Shown here: positions 35,485-43,626 of the stretch, piece by piece
Position numbering within the stretch: the stretch's first letter is position 1
How the letters are laid out: the number at the start of each line of letters is the position of its first letter
Notes under the pieces: model-generated
The model's database searches: none
What the model saw: the letters and a program-made list of their open reading frames with translations, nothing else
Told to the model about the DNA's origin: nothing
Position numbers and translations under genes: made by a program
NCBI RefSeq assembly: GCF_007746075.1
Contig: NZ_CP036339.1
Coordinates: 4,679,786-4,743,785, forward strand
Length of the DNA stretch: 64,000 bases
Direction of reading: 5' to 3'
From: Lacipirellula limnantheis
Lineage (GTDB): Bacteria; Planctomycetota; Planctomycetia; Pirellulales; Lacipirellulaceae

Positions 35485-36867
35485 GTGAGCGAAACGAACC
35501 CCATTCTTCGACTAGCCGGCGAGCGAGAAGCGGGAGCACTCTGCGCTCATTGCGGCCGCGAATTGCACCTCGCTGAGGTGGCGGCGGTTTGCGCCAAGTG
35601 CGGCGCCGTCCATCATCAAGCCTGTTGGGAGTCGGCCAGCGCCTGCGGTTCTTACGAGTGCGCACGGTCAGGTACATATGCGAAACCGCGCGGGCTGGAA
35701 AAGATTACCGTCTCGCACGCCGACCTCGCCGCCGCCACGCCGCTGCCGCCGCCGATTCAGCATAAAGTTTACGAACCGGCGCCCGAACCGCCGCCGCGGT
35801 GGAATCGAGTCGCGGTGTGGGCCTTCGGACTCGCGCTGATTGGAATTCCACTGTTCGGATTGGTGACTGGCATCGTGGCAATCGTGGTCGCGTGCATTGC
35901 GCTGGTCGGTCATACGGCCAATCGCAAGGGGATGCCGCTGGCGGTGGGCGCGATTCTCATCGGCTTGGTCGACGTCGTCGGCTGGTCGGTGGCGCTGTCG
36001 AACTATTACGGCAGCGTCGGGGGCGGCATTGTCGCGCTCAGTGAGTTTTCGATCGATCCGGAATCGCTCAACGAGTTGCCGGAGCGGATCTCGCGGGCGA
36101 TGCGGGCGAACGTGTTAATTCAAGCGAATTTTGGCATCGGGCGGCAGGGGCTTGGGTCTGGCGTGATTCTGAAGATTCACGACGGCGCCGCCTACATCGT
36201 CACCAACCGTCACGTCGTCGACGAGAACTTCAGCGAAGATCATGGGGCGGCCGATGCGCAGGCCGATCTCGGGGACATGGCCGACTTGAATGTGTTGACG
36301 GTCGAGCAGTCGTTTGGCCCGGCCAAGGTGGAATGGGTGGCGCCGCACGGCGTTGACCTCGCGATCATCGTCATGCCGCTGCTCGGGGCCGTCGACGAAC
36401 TGCAAGAGGCGGTGTGGGACGGCAAGGAGACGCCGCACATCGGCGAAGCGGTCTTTGCCGTCGGCAATCCGCATGGGCTTGGTTGGACTCACTCGTCGGG
36501 GAGCATCTCGCAGGTCCGCCGCCGTGAGCAGGGCGCCTTTAGTTTTCGCGTTTTGCAAAGCACAGCGCCGATCAATCCGGGCAACAGCGGCGGCGGGCTG
36601 TATGACGTCGACGGCAAGCTGATCGGCATCAATACGATGACCGGCGATAAGCGCTTCGCCGAAGGGCTTGGGTTCGCCATCGCCTTTCCCACCCTGTTGG
36701 AATTGATTCCCCAGAAGTTCGGCATCGAAGAGGTGAATGCGTCGCCCGTTGCGGTTAGCGACGTCGAGGCGGCCCGCAAAGAGAACGATGGTTCAGCGGC
36801 GCCTGCCCTATCGGCTGACCGACAGCCAGCGGACGACGCAACGCCGAGTGAGGAGAAAAGCGAATGA
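35485..36867 (+). CDS. RING-like finger / TM / trypsin-like serine protease fusion
   Basis: A 460-residue fusion. Residues 20-59 are a RING-like treble clef (CAHC 20-23, CAKC 36-39, HH 43-44, C47, C54, C59). Two or three membrane helices (108-143, 152-172) follow. Residues 205-410 form an HtrA-type trypsin-like protease with triad His243 (VTNRHVVDE), Asp291 (GVDLAIIVM) and Ser368 (NPGNSGGGLYD). No PDZ domain follows. GTG is the start. It ends in an acidic/Ala tail that overlaps the E2-like gene by four bases. The finger is presumably cytosolic and the protease on the other side, so it may link Ubl ligation to proteolysis. Confidence 0.85.
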   Translation: MSETNPILRLAGEREAGALCAHCGRELHLAEVAAVCAKCGAVHHQACWESASACGSYECARSGTYAKPRGLEKITVSHADLAAATPLPPPIQHKVYEPAPEPPPRWNRVAVWAFGLALIGIPLFGLVTGIVAIVVACIALVGHTANRKGMPLAVGAILIGLVDVVGWSVALSNYYGSVGGGIVALSEFSIDPESLNELPERISRAMRANVLIQANFGIGRQGLGSGVILKIHDGAAYIVTNRHVVDENFSEDHGAADAQADLGDMADLNVLTVEQSFGPAKVEWVAPHGVDLAIIVMPLLGAVDELQEAVWDGKETPHIGEAVFAVGNPHGLGWTHSSGSISQVRRREQGAFSFRVLQSTAPINPGNSGGGLYDVDGKLIGINTMTGDKRFAEGLGFAIAFPTLLELIPQKFGIEEVNASPVAVSDVEAARKENDGSAAPALSADRQPADDATPSEEKSE

Positions 36868-37712
36868 GCGCCGTGCGTCTGCGTCGATTGAAAGCCGACT
36901 ACGACCGGCTGAGCGACTATGTCCGTCGTCACCCGCGGCTCAAGCTGATTCAGGTCGAAGGGGACCCTCCCGAGCGTTATCAACTGGAAATGCAGATCAA
37001 AAGCATCCGCATGACCGGCGGCGAATTGCAGCCCGTGCAGAGCCACTTGGTGGAAATCGCGTTGCCGCTCGCTTATCCGCGGACGCCGCCCCAGTGCCGG
37101 ATGCTTTCGCCCGTATTTCATCCGAACATCGCTCCGCACGCGATTTGCGTCGGCGACCATTGGGGCGCGGGGGAATCGCTGCAGTCGATTGTCGCCCGCA
37201 TTGGCGAGATGCTGGCGTACCAAAGCTACAATGTGAAGAGCCCGCTCAACGGCGAAGCGGCGCGGTGGGTCGAGGAAAACAAGGATCGCTTGCCGTTGGA
37301 CCGCGTCAGCCTGCTAGTGGAGGAAGACACGGCGGGCGCTGCGCCCAGTGAACCGCCACCGACGACGCTAACGCCGGCGGCGGCGGCGCGCGTCGCAGCA
37401 GTCCCTAAGCCAACGCCCGCGACGCGGCCGGCGGCGCCGGCGACTGTGGAGTTTTTCCAAAAGCCCACCGTGCCGACCGGCGCAGCGTTGCCGCCCTCGC
37501 GCCCGGCCGTGCTCCCGGTTGTCGCGGAGCAACCGGTCGCCGCGCCAATGCCGATGTCAATGCCCAAAGCGGCGCCGTCGCCCAAGACGACGGAGACGGA
37601 GACCGTACTGATTGCCTGTCCGCAATGCGGAGCCGAGTATCGCGTGAGCCAAGGTTCGGCCGGCCGTCGCGTGCGCTGTCGGAAATGCTTGCACATCTTC
37701 TCGGCAGGCTAA
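36864..37712 (+). CDS. E2-like ubiquitin-conjugating (UBC-fold) protein with MJ0042-type zinc ribbon
   Basis: A 282-residue protein. Residues ~1-150 show the UBC fold: IALPLAYPRTPPQCRMLSP, then FHPNI (85-89), catalytic-type Cys95 in AICVGDHW, and SPLNGEAARWVEENKDRL (126-143), equivalent to the PLN-eAA region of eukaryotic E2s. A Pro/Ala linker (about 155-245) leads to a C-terminal zinc ribbon (CPQC...CRKC) of the MJ0042 type. The start overlaps the RING/trypsin gene (ATGA). With the E1 and Ubl in the same operon it is the predicted conjugating enzyme. Confidence 0.85.
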   Translation: MSAVRLRRLKADYDRLSDYVRRHPRLKLIQVEGDPPERYQLEMQIKSIRMTGGELQPVQSHLVEIALPLAYPRTPPQCRMLSPVFHPNIAPHAICVGDHWGAGESLQSIVARIGEMLAYQSYNVKSPLNGEAARWVEENKDRLPLDRVSLLVEEDTAGAAPSEPPPTTLTPAAAARVAAVPKPTPATRPAAPATVEFFQKPTVPTGAALPPSRPAVLPVVAEQPVAAPMPMSMPKAAPSPKTTETETVLIACPQCGAEYRVSQGSAGRRVRCRKCLHIFSAG

Positions 37713-37714
37713 TC

Positions 37715-38245
37715 GTGACGTCCCCCTCATCACGCCCGGCCGAGCTCATTGCCGCGTTAGACGGCGACAACGTGGATTCCGCCGTTGTTTTCGAGATTGC
37801 CGACGATGACGCAGCCGCCGCGACTCGACGGCGGGTCCAGTTACGCGACCACCATGGGACGATGCTGGGCGTGTGCCTCGCGGTGATCGTGCTCTCGTTC
37901 GCGCTGCAACTGAATGCGGAAGGCCGCGTCCGCGCTTCTTGGCTGCCATTTGATTCCCTGCCTCCGCTGTGCGGCAGCCGGGCGCTGTTCGGCGTCGCCT
38001 GCCCGGGGTGCGGGCTGACGCGCAGCTTTGTGGCGCTTGCTGCCGGGGATTTCGCGGAGTCGTTTCGGCTGCATCGGCTCGGCTGGCTAATGGCGCTCGC
38101 GGTGGCGTTGCAGATTCCCTATCGCACGTGGCGTCTGCACGAACTGCGCCGGGGCGTGATCTCTGAAAGCAGGTGGCCCCTCTGGTTTGGTCGCGCGTTG
38201 ATCGCCGCACTGATCGCGAACTGGGGCGTCTCGTTCTTTCTCTAG
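37715..38245 (+). CDS. DUF2752 membrane protein
   Basis: A 176-residue protein with the DUF2752 signature CPGCGLTRSFVALAAGDF and three or so membrane helices (about 50-70, 110-128, 150-170 from GTG 37715). The GTG start lies 2 bases after the E2-like stop, so it is the last gene of the operon. The frame itself is open to 37625, but that overlaps the E2 gene. The DUF2752 function is unknown; it is common in planctomycetes and other bacteria and may be an unrelated passenger. Confidence 0.72.
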   Translation: MTSPSSRPAELIAALDGDNVDSAVVFEIADDDAAAATRRRVQLRDHHGTMLGVCLAVIVLSFALQLNAEGRVRASWLPFDSLPPLCGSRALFGVACPGCGLTRSFVALAAGDFAESFRLHRLGWLMALAVALQIPYRTWRLHELRRGVISESRWPLWFGRALIAALIANWGVSFFL

Positions 38246-38287
38246 CCGGCGCTTCCGACGCTCCAGGGACGTCCGGCGCATGAAAAA

Positions 38288-38319
38288 AGGCCCGACTTCC
38301 GGGTAGGAAAGTCGGGCCT
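38288..38319 (-). terminator. Rho-independent terminator of the DUF1559 gene
   Basis: AGGCCCGACTT (38288-38298) pairs perfectly with AAGTCGGGCCT (38309-38319). Read on the minus strand the stem is followed by TTTTTT (complement of 38283-38288). It lies 62 bases past the stop of the gene at 38382-39377 and, being GC-rich on both sides, may also stop the converging Ubl operon. Confidence 0.9.
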
Positions 38320-38381
38320 CCGGATGGGTCGAACGAACCGGCTGCCCCTTCTGCCGTTACGGCCCCTCTTGCTGGTTCCCT

Positions 38382-39377
38382 CTATTGCAGGCTCGGCGTC
38401 AATTCCTCGCCAGCGCGAGTCACCAGTCGGGCGTACTCGCGAATGTCGATACTCTCGTTGATGTTACGCACCGAGCCGTCGCCGAACAGGTGATTGGCGC
38501 CGCCGGCGTGGAAGGCGTAGGGGGCACTGGTTCCGAAAGTGTTGAGCCACGGATGGGGGTAGCTAGAAGCGACGATATCTAAGCCGTTCGCGCCATTAAT
38601 TGCCGTCGTTCCGACATCGGTGGCGCCGTCCGCCGTCAGACCGAAGACAACGATGTCGGATGCCGGGCGGCACCAGCCGCCGCCATTGACGCGAGCGGCT
38701 ACCGGGTCGCTGCTGACCTGAATGCTCTTGCGGAACAGATAGGGGCGGCCCGCCGACTCCGCGAACAGAATCGTGTTGGAGAGTCCATCAGTCACGTCTT
38801 TGAAGCTTGCCGCCGTGTTGTTATATTCCATAATGCCGGGGTAGTTGCCGTCGACGTTCGTCGTACCAACGAGGTCGACGAGATTGGCGTCAGCGAGCCG
38901 CTTGCTGACCCACACCGTCGGCGAGTAGTCGGTAGGCGACGACACAACCGGATCCCACGGGCTGATTTCGGGCAGGCCGTCGAGTTGGGCGATGTCAATC
39001 GGCGAGGAAGGGCAGTGAAGAGTCGGCAGCGGCGTGTTGACTGCCGTGCGATTGAGCGGGTCGCCCCAGTTCTTCGTCAGGTCGAACTGCTTGCGAATGG
39101 TGCCATTTTCCATGTAATCAAGCAGGTGAGTGATCGCCGCAATACGGGGCGCCGTGGTGAGTCCGACGGGACGAGCGCTAACGGGCACTTTCTTCCGTGC
39201 ATCGTGATGGTTTTGAACCGTGAGACCGACCTGCTTGAGATTGTTGATGCACTGGGCGCGACGAGCGGCTTCGCGAGCGGCCTGTACGGCCGGTAGCAGC
39301 AGGGCGACGAGCACGCCGATGATGGCGATCACCACCAGCAATTCGACAAGCGTAAACGCTGAACGTTGGCGAGACAT
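38382..39377 (-). CDS. DUF1559 pseudopilin-like protein
   Basis: A 331-residue DUF1559 protein with the type IV pilin-like start RQRSAFTLVELLVVIAIIG at residues ~3-21. The downstream AREAARRAQCINNLKQVGL is the family hallmark. The C-terminus has the HAGGANHLFGDGSVRNI motif. ATG 39377 is preceded by AGAGGG at a suitable distance. A lipoprotein gene lies 47 bases upstream on the same strand, repeating the arrangement at 2526-4261. Envelope location and function remain inferred. Confidence 0.9.
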   Translation of the reverse strand: MSRQRSAFTLVELLVVIAIIGVLVALLLPAVQAAREAARRAQCINNLKQVGLTVQNHHDARKKVPVSARPVGLTTAPRIAAITHLLDYMENGTIRKQFDLTKNWGDPLNRTAVNTPLPTLHCPSSPIDIAQLDGLPEISPWDPVVSSPTDYSPTVWVSKRLADANLVDLVGTTNVDGNYPGIMEYNNTAASFKDVTDGLSNTILFAESAGRPYLFRKSIQVSSDPVAARVNGGGWCRPASDIVVFGLTADGATDVGTTAINGANGLDIVASSYPHPWLNTFGTSAPYAFHAGGANHLFGDGSVRNINESIDIREYARLVTRAGEELTPSLQ

Positions 39378-39424
39378 GAGAATTCCCTCTTAAAAAAATG
39401 GATGAATGTTCGATCGTGGAGCCG

Positions 39425-39892
39425 CTACAGTGCGATGGCGGGCAAATCGTTCTCGCCCGGTTTGATGCTCACGACTAAGTCGGAAGTGTTGGGGTTCGCG
39501 TACTTTGCCGGAATGACGTTCGGTCCGGAGACGATGTCGGGCCCGTTCTTGATCGGCTTGTACCACAGCACCGTGACGGTGTAGTCGCCCTCGGGCGCGC
39601 CGTCCGCGGTGACGTAGGTCGACACTTTGAAAGCGCCATCCTTTTCGACATTTGCCCGGGGGTTTGGCGTTCCTGCGATCGGCGCCTTCGGGTGAAGCGC
39701 GACGAGGGCCCCCGATATCGGTTCGCCTTTGAACGTGATGATTCCCTTAGCGGGAAACACCGGCGTACGCTCGGGCTTCGCCTCCGCACAGCCGACCAGC
39801 GAGACCGACAGCAATGCCGTTCCCAAAAGTCCCACGCCATGCCGCCTTATCGGGCCGCTGACGCTTCTCGTCTTGCAACACTCCAGATTCAT
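39425..39892 (-). CDS. Small lipoprotein paired with DUF1559
   Basis: A 155-residue exported protein. The signal peptide ends in a lipobox-like SLVGC (residue ~37), followed by one beta-sandwich domain (FPAKGIITFKGEPISGALV, KVSTYVTADGAPEGDYTVTV) like the carboxypeptidase-regulatory fold. ATG 39892 is supported by GAAGGA 10 bases upstream; the frame continues to 39934. It is the counterpart of the 3785-4261 lipoprotein. Confidence 0.75.
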   Translation of the reverse strand: MNLECCKTRSVSGPIRRHGVGLLGTALLSVSLVGCAEAKPERTPVFPAKGIITFKGEPISGALVALHPKAPIAGTPNPRANVEKDGAFKVSTYVTADGAPEGDYTVTVLWYKPIKNGPDIVSGPNVIPAKYANPNTSDLVVSIKPGENDLPAIAL

Positions 39893-40267
39893 TTCTGTGG
39901 GTCCTTCAAAAATCGCTTCGATACGAGACTTCATTAACCAACTTGCAGGACTGTCAGCAATTAGTGGCGCGAATGAAGCTCGACTAGATCGAGTTCGCGG
40001 CAGTTACTGCAGTCGCCAGGAAACCGGATCAAGGCGTTCGGTACAGCGCCGAACGCTTCATAAAAGACGAAGGCGCGAGCATGACGGATTCTCGTCGAGC
40101 TCAGGAGCCTCCGGTGATTCCGGTAGGTATGAGCGGAGTGGCGTGGGCCAGGCAGAGCCTCTCGGGGAGGAGTCGGGCGTCTGCTGGCAGGTCGGGCTAC
40201 TGTCGCCCCGCCGCGAGGGTCGCCCGCGGCAAACATGGAACTTTATTCGGGTAGCGTTAAGGTAGCA
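39893..40267. other. Intergenic region with an 11-bp tandem repeat
   Basis: About 375 bases without a supported gene; it contains the promoter of the lipoprotein gene and the 3' region of the sulfate operon. GGTAGCRTTAA is tandemly repeated at 40250-40260 and 40261-40271, overlapping the YezD stop. Nothing else was recognised. Confidence 0.5.
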
Positions 40268-40534
40268 TTAAGTTTGTGCGTTTTCGCTCGCTTCACGGCG
40301 GTTGCGCAGCCGGCGCTTCTCGGTCTTGTCGATTTGGATAATGACGCCGTCCTGGACGACGATCGTCACTGAGCCGAACCGCATTCCGCGGAGCGACGCC
40401 GCGACCTCGCGGAGTTCGTCGTCGGTCGGCAGGCGACTAGCGTTGGCGCCGGGCGGCGTGGCGGGTGCCTGGCTCATGGCAATGGTCTTCCGTGAAAAAT
40501 TGGCGGCAGCGTGAAGTCCGGTAGTCTGGCTCAT
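40268..40534 (-). CDS. YezD-family (DUF2292) small protein
   Basis: An 88-residue protein. The C-terminal half (LRGMRFGSVTIVVQDGVIIQIDKTEKRRL) matches the short YezD/DUF2292 family, found beside sulfur-assimilation genes in many bacteria. Its start overlaps the CysA stop by four bases, so it is the last gene of the sulfate transport operon. An effector or regulatory role in sulfur metabolism is suggested by genomic context only. Confidence 0.75.
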   Translation of the reverse strand: MSQTTGLHAAANFSRKTIAMSQAPATPPGANASRLPTDDELREVAASLRGMRFGSVTIVVQDGVIIQIDKTEKRRLRNRREASENAQT

Positions 40535-41607
40535 TGGGATTCACTCGGTACGAAGACGCGGGCGTTTTTGGGATACAAGTGAACGGTTTCGCCTTCCTGC
40601 AAGGCGAGCTGCGCGAACTCGTCGAGGGGCAGTTCCACCAGCACGCTCGCGGCGTCTTCCGTTTCGAGGAAGACGCGGGCGACGGCGCCGGCGGAATGAG
40701 TGCGGGTAATGCGGGCCGGAAAGCTTGGCTTGCCATTCGACGCGCGGCGAATCTCAAACTCATGAGGCCGCATATAAACGGTGGCGGGCTGTTCGTGCTC
40801 GCCGCTGTAGTGGGGATAATCGACGGTCAGGTCGCCGAGCGTCGCCTTGCCGCGTTGAACGCGACCGTGGAAGACGTTCACTTGACCGAGGAACTCCATG
40901 ACGAACTGCGTCTTGGCACTGTGGAAGACCTCGTCGGGGGATCCCTCCTGTTCGATCTTGGAGTTATTCATCACAACCACGCGGTCGGCGACCTCGAGCG
41001 CCTCTTCCTGGTCGTGCGTGACGAGCACGCTGGTGATGTGAATCTCCTCGTGCAGCCGGCGAAGCCACGCCCGCAGCCCCTTGCGGACCTGCGCGTCGAG
41101 GGCCCCGAACGGCTCGTCGAGGAGCAGCACTTTGGGTTCCACGGCCAAGGCGCGGGCCAGCGCGACGCGCTGCCGCTGGCCGCCCGAGAGCTGCGAGGGA
41201 TACCGTTTGCTGAACTGGGCCAGTTGCACCAGCGACAGCAGTCGTTCGACGCGGTCTCGAATCTCTTCCTTCGAAGGGCGAGTCGATTTGTGTCTCACCC
41301 GCAACCCGAAGGCGACATTCTCGAACACGGTCATGTGACGAAACAAGGCGTAATGTTGGAAGACGAAGCCGACCTGACGTTCGCCGACGGCGCGACGCGA
41401 GACGTCTTCGTCATAGAAGCGAATCGACGTGCCCGGGTTCGGGTCGGGAGCTTCGAGTCCAGCGATAATTCTGAGCAGCGTCGTCTTGCCGGACCCTGAC
41501 GGACCGAGCAGGGCCACCAATTCGCCGTCGTTGATCTTCAAGCTGACGTCGTCGAGGGCGCGGAAGGTGCCGAAAGTTTTTGAGATATGCTGAACGTCGA
41601 TGCTCAT
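40531..41607 (-). CDS. cysA: Sulfate ABC transporter ATP-binding protein
   Basis: A 358-residue CysA-type ATPase. The Walker A motif is GPSGSGKTT (about 35-43), the signature LSGGQRQRVALARAL is near 140, and Walker B is LLLDEPFGALDA, with His in THDQEEALEV. The C-terminal TOBE-like region (GKPSFPARITRTHSAG) completes the family. ATG 41607 is used; the frame is open to 41781, but that start would give a long unrelated N-terminus. It energises sulfate/thiosulfate import with the CysT and CysW permeases encoded upstream on the same strand. Confidence 0.9.
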   Translation of the reverse strand: MSIDVQHISKTFGTFRALDDVSLKINDGELVALLGPSGSGKTTLLRIIAGLEAPDPNPGTSIRFYDEDVSRRAVGERQVGFVFQHYALFRHMTVFENVAFGLRVRHKSTRPSKEEIRDRVERLLSLVQLAQFSKRYPSQLSGGQRQRVALARALAVEPKVLLLDEPFGALDAQVRKGLRAWLRRLHEEIHITSVLVTHDQEEALEVADRVVVMNNSKIEQEGSPDEVFHSAKTQFVMEFLGQVNVFHGRVQRGKATLGDLTVDYPHYSGEHEQPATVYMRPHEFEIRRASNGKPSFPARITRTHSAGAVARVFLETEDAASVLVELPLDEFAQLALQEGETVHLYPKNARVFVPSESQ

Positions 41608-41796
41608 GGTGGTGCTGTCCTGCTCCTGTTGGCGCTCGGATTTTTGGGATGGAATGTTGCTGTTGCGGACGTTCGATCCAGGTTCGTCGAAAAACGAACC
41701 CGACTGAGGGGCTTTGCTGGCCAGCACGGCATGTTGTGTTTGCAAACTCGCCATCGTGAACGTCCCTCGTCCGCTGCTCAAAATTGCAGCGACGAA

Positions 41797-42705
41797 CTAC
41801 ACGCTTCTGGAGGCCTCTTCGAGGTCGCGTTGGATACGCCACTCGAGCGTCGTCTTCAACACAAGCGTCACCAGGGCCAGTAAAGTCAGCAGCGACGCCA
41901 CGGCAAACGCCGCGACGAAGTTGTACTCGTTGTAAAGCACCTCGATGTGCAGCGGCAGCGTGTTGGTCTTGCCGCGAATGTGTCCTGACACGACTGACAC
42001 GGCGCCGAACTCGCCCATGGCGCGGGCCGTGCTAAGGATCACGCCGTAGAGCAGGGCCCATTTCACGTTGGGCAGCGTCACGCGGAAGAACGTTTGCCAG
42101 CCGTTGGCGCCGAGCGAAATCGCCGCTTGCTCCTCTTCACTCCCTTGCTCCTGCATCAGCGGAATCAATTCCCGCGCGACGAAGGGAAAGGTGACGAAGA
42201 TTGTCGCGAGCACAATTCCGGGCACGGCAAAAATGATCTGAATGTCGTTAGTGGCCAGCCACGGACCGAGCCATCCGGTCATGCCAAACAACAAAACGTA
42301 AATCAGTCCCGAAACGACCGGCGACACCGCAAAAGGGAGATCAATCAGCGTGATCAACAAACTCTTGCCGCGAAAGTCGAACTTCGCGATCGCCCACGAG
42401 GCGGCGACGCCGAAGATCAAGTTCGCTGGCACTGAAATTCCAGTGGCGAGAAAGGTCAGCCTGACGGCGGCCCAGAAGTTGGCGTTGTCGAAGCTGGCGA
42501 AATAGGCTTCCCAACCTTTCCGCAACGCTTCCGCGAAGATCGCCGCTAGTGGAACGAACAGCACGAGCGTCAGAAACAGCAGCGTCGATCCGACCAGTAG
42601 CCAACGGACCCAGGTTGACTCTTCGGTCGCCGTTCGCAGCCGAGGACCGGCAACTTGCCAAGACTCTGGCGATTCGAGCGTGACGGGCAGCGCGGGGGCG
42701 TCCAT
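41797..42705 (-). CDS. cysW: Sulfate ABC transporter permease CysW
   Basis: A 302-residue inner-membrane permease with six predicted helices. The EAA loop is ISLGANGWQTFFRVTLPNVK near residues 190-210, and the start (DAPALPVTLESPESWQ) is cytosolic. The ATG overlaps the CysT stop (TAATG). It pairs with the upstream cysT product to form the sulfate channel; the CysA gene follows. Confidence 0.9.
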   Translation of the reverse strand: MDAPALPVTLESPESWQVAGPRLRTATEESTWVRWLLVGSTLLFLTLVLFVPLAAIFAEALRKGWEAYFASFDNANFWAAVRLTFLATGISVPANLIFGVAASWAIAKFDFRGKSLLITLIDLPFAVSPVVSGLIYVLLFGMTGWLGPWLATNDIQIIFAVPGIVLATIFVTFPFVARELIPLMQEQGSEEEQAAISLGANGWQTFFRVTLPNVKWALLYGVILSTARAMGEFGAVSVVSGHIRGKTNTLPLHIEVLYNEYNFVAAFAVASLLTLLALVTLVLKTTLEWRIQRDLEEASRSV

Positions 42706-43544
42706 TAGAGGGCCCCCTGAAACCGGCGACCGGCAAAATGTTGCAGTAAGTTGATGGCCAGCAGTAACCCGAACGACACAGTTAGCATGACCACCGAAAT
42801 CGCGGCGGCCCCCGCGGTGTCGTATTGCTCGAGCTTCGAGATGATCAGCAGCGAGGTAATTTCGGTCCGCATCGGCATGTTGCCGGAGATAAACACGACC
42901 GAACCGTACTCCCCGATCGCCCGTGCCAAGGAGAGGGCAAAACCGGTCAGCAGCGCGGGGAGAATGGTCGGGATGATCACGCGCGTGAAGGTCTGGAACC
43001 GATTGGCGCCAAGGCTCGCGGCCGCTTCTTCGCTCTCGCGCTCCAAATCGGCCAGCGCAGGCTGCAGGGTTCGCACGACGAACGGCAGCCCGATGAACAC
43101 GAGTGCCAGCGTAATGCCGAGCGGCGTGTAGGCGACCTTAATTCCCAGCGGTTCGAGGTACTGTCCGAACCAGCCGTGCGACGAATAAACGGCGGTGAGT
43201 GCAATGCCCGACACGGCGGTGGGCAGCGCAAACGGCAGATCGATCATCGCATCGATGATCCGCTTGCCGGGAAACTGATAACGAACCAGGGTCCAAGCGA
43301 CGACGAATCCGAAGACGGCGTTGACCGCGGCCGCGACCAGCGAAGCGCCGAACGTCAGCTTGTAGGAAGCAACGACCCGCGGACCGGAAACCGCCTTCCA
43401 GAAGTCGGCCCAGCCGAGGCCGGCCGATTTCAGAAAGAGTGCAGCGAGCGGCACCAACACGATCAGGCTCAGGTAGGTCACCGTGTAGCCCATCGTGATC
43501 CCGAAGCCGGGAAGCACTTGTCGTTTAGCGAAATTCTTGGACAT
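42705..43544 (-). CDS. cysT: Sulfate ABC transporter permease CysT
   Basis: A 279-residue permease with about six membrane helices. The EAA-like loop is ASLGANRFQTFTRVIIPTILPALLTG, and the later LARAIGEYGSVVFISGN is strongly conserved in CysT (CysU). It is the first permease after the sulfate-binding protein gene, 82 bases downstream, and overlaps cysW by one base. Confidence 0.92.
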   Translation of the reverse strand: MSKNFAKRQVLPGFGITMGYTVTYLSLIVLVPLAALFLKSAGLGWADFWKAVSGPRVVASYKLTFGASLVAAAVNAVFGFVVAWTLVRYQFPGKRIIDAMIDLPFALPTAVSGIALTAVYSSHGWFGQYLEPLGIKVAYTPLGITLALVFIGLPFVVRTLQPALADLERESEEAAASLGANRFQTFTRVIIPTILPALLTGFALSLARAIGEYGSVVFISGNMPMRTEITSLLIISKLEQYDTAGAAAISVVMLTVSFGLLLAINLLQHFAGRRFQGAL

Positions 43545-43626
43545 GGGGAGTGTCGTTTCTCATCGTCGCCGCGTTCCCTGGCAAGCTCCGAGCCGCCCAT
43601 GACGCTGCGCGCGTGGTTCGCTGCCG

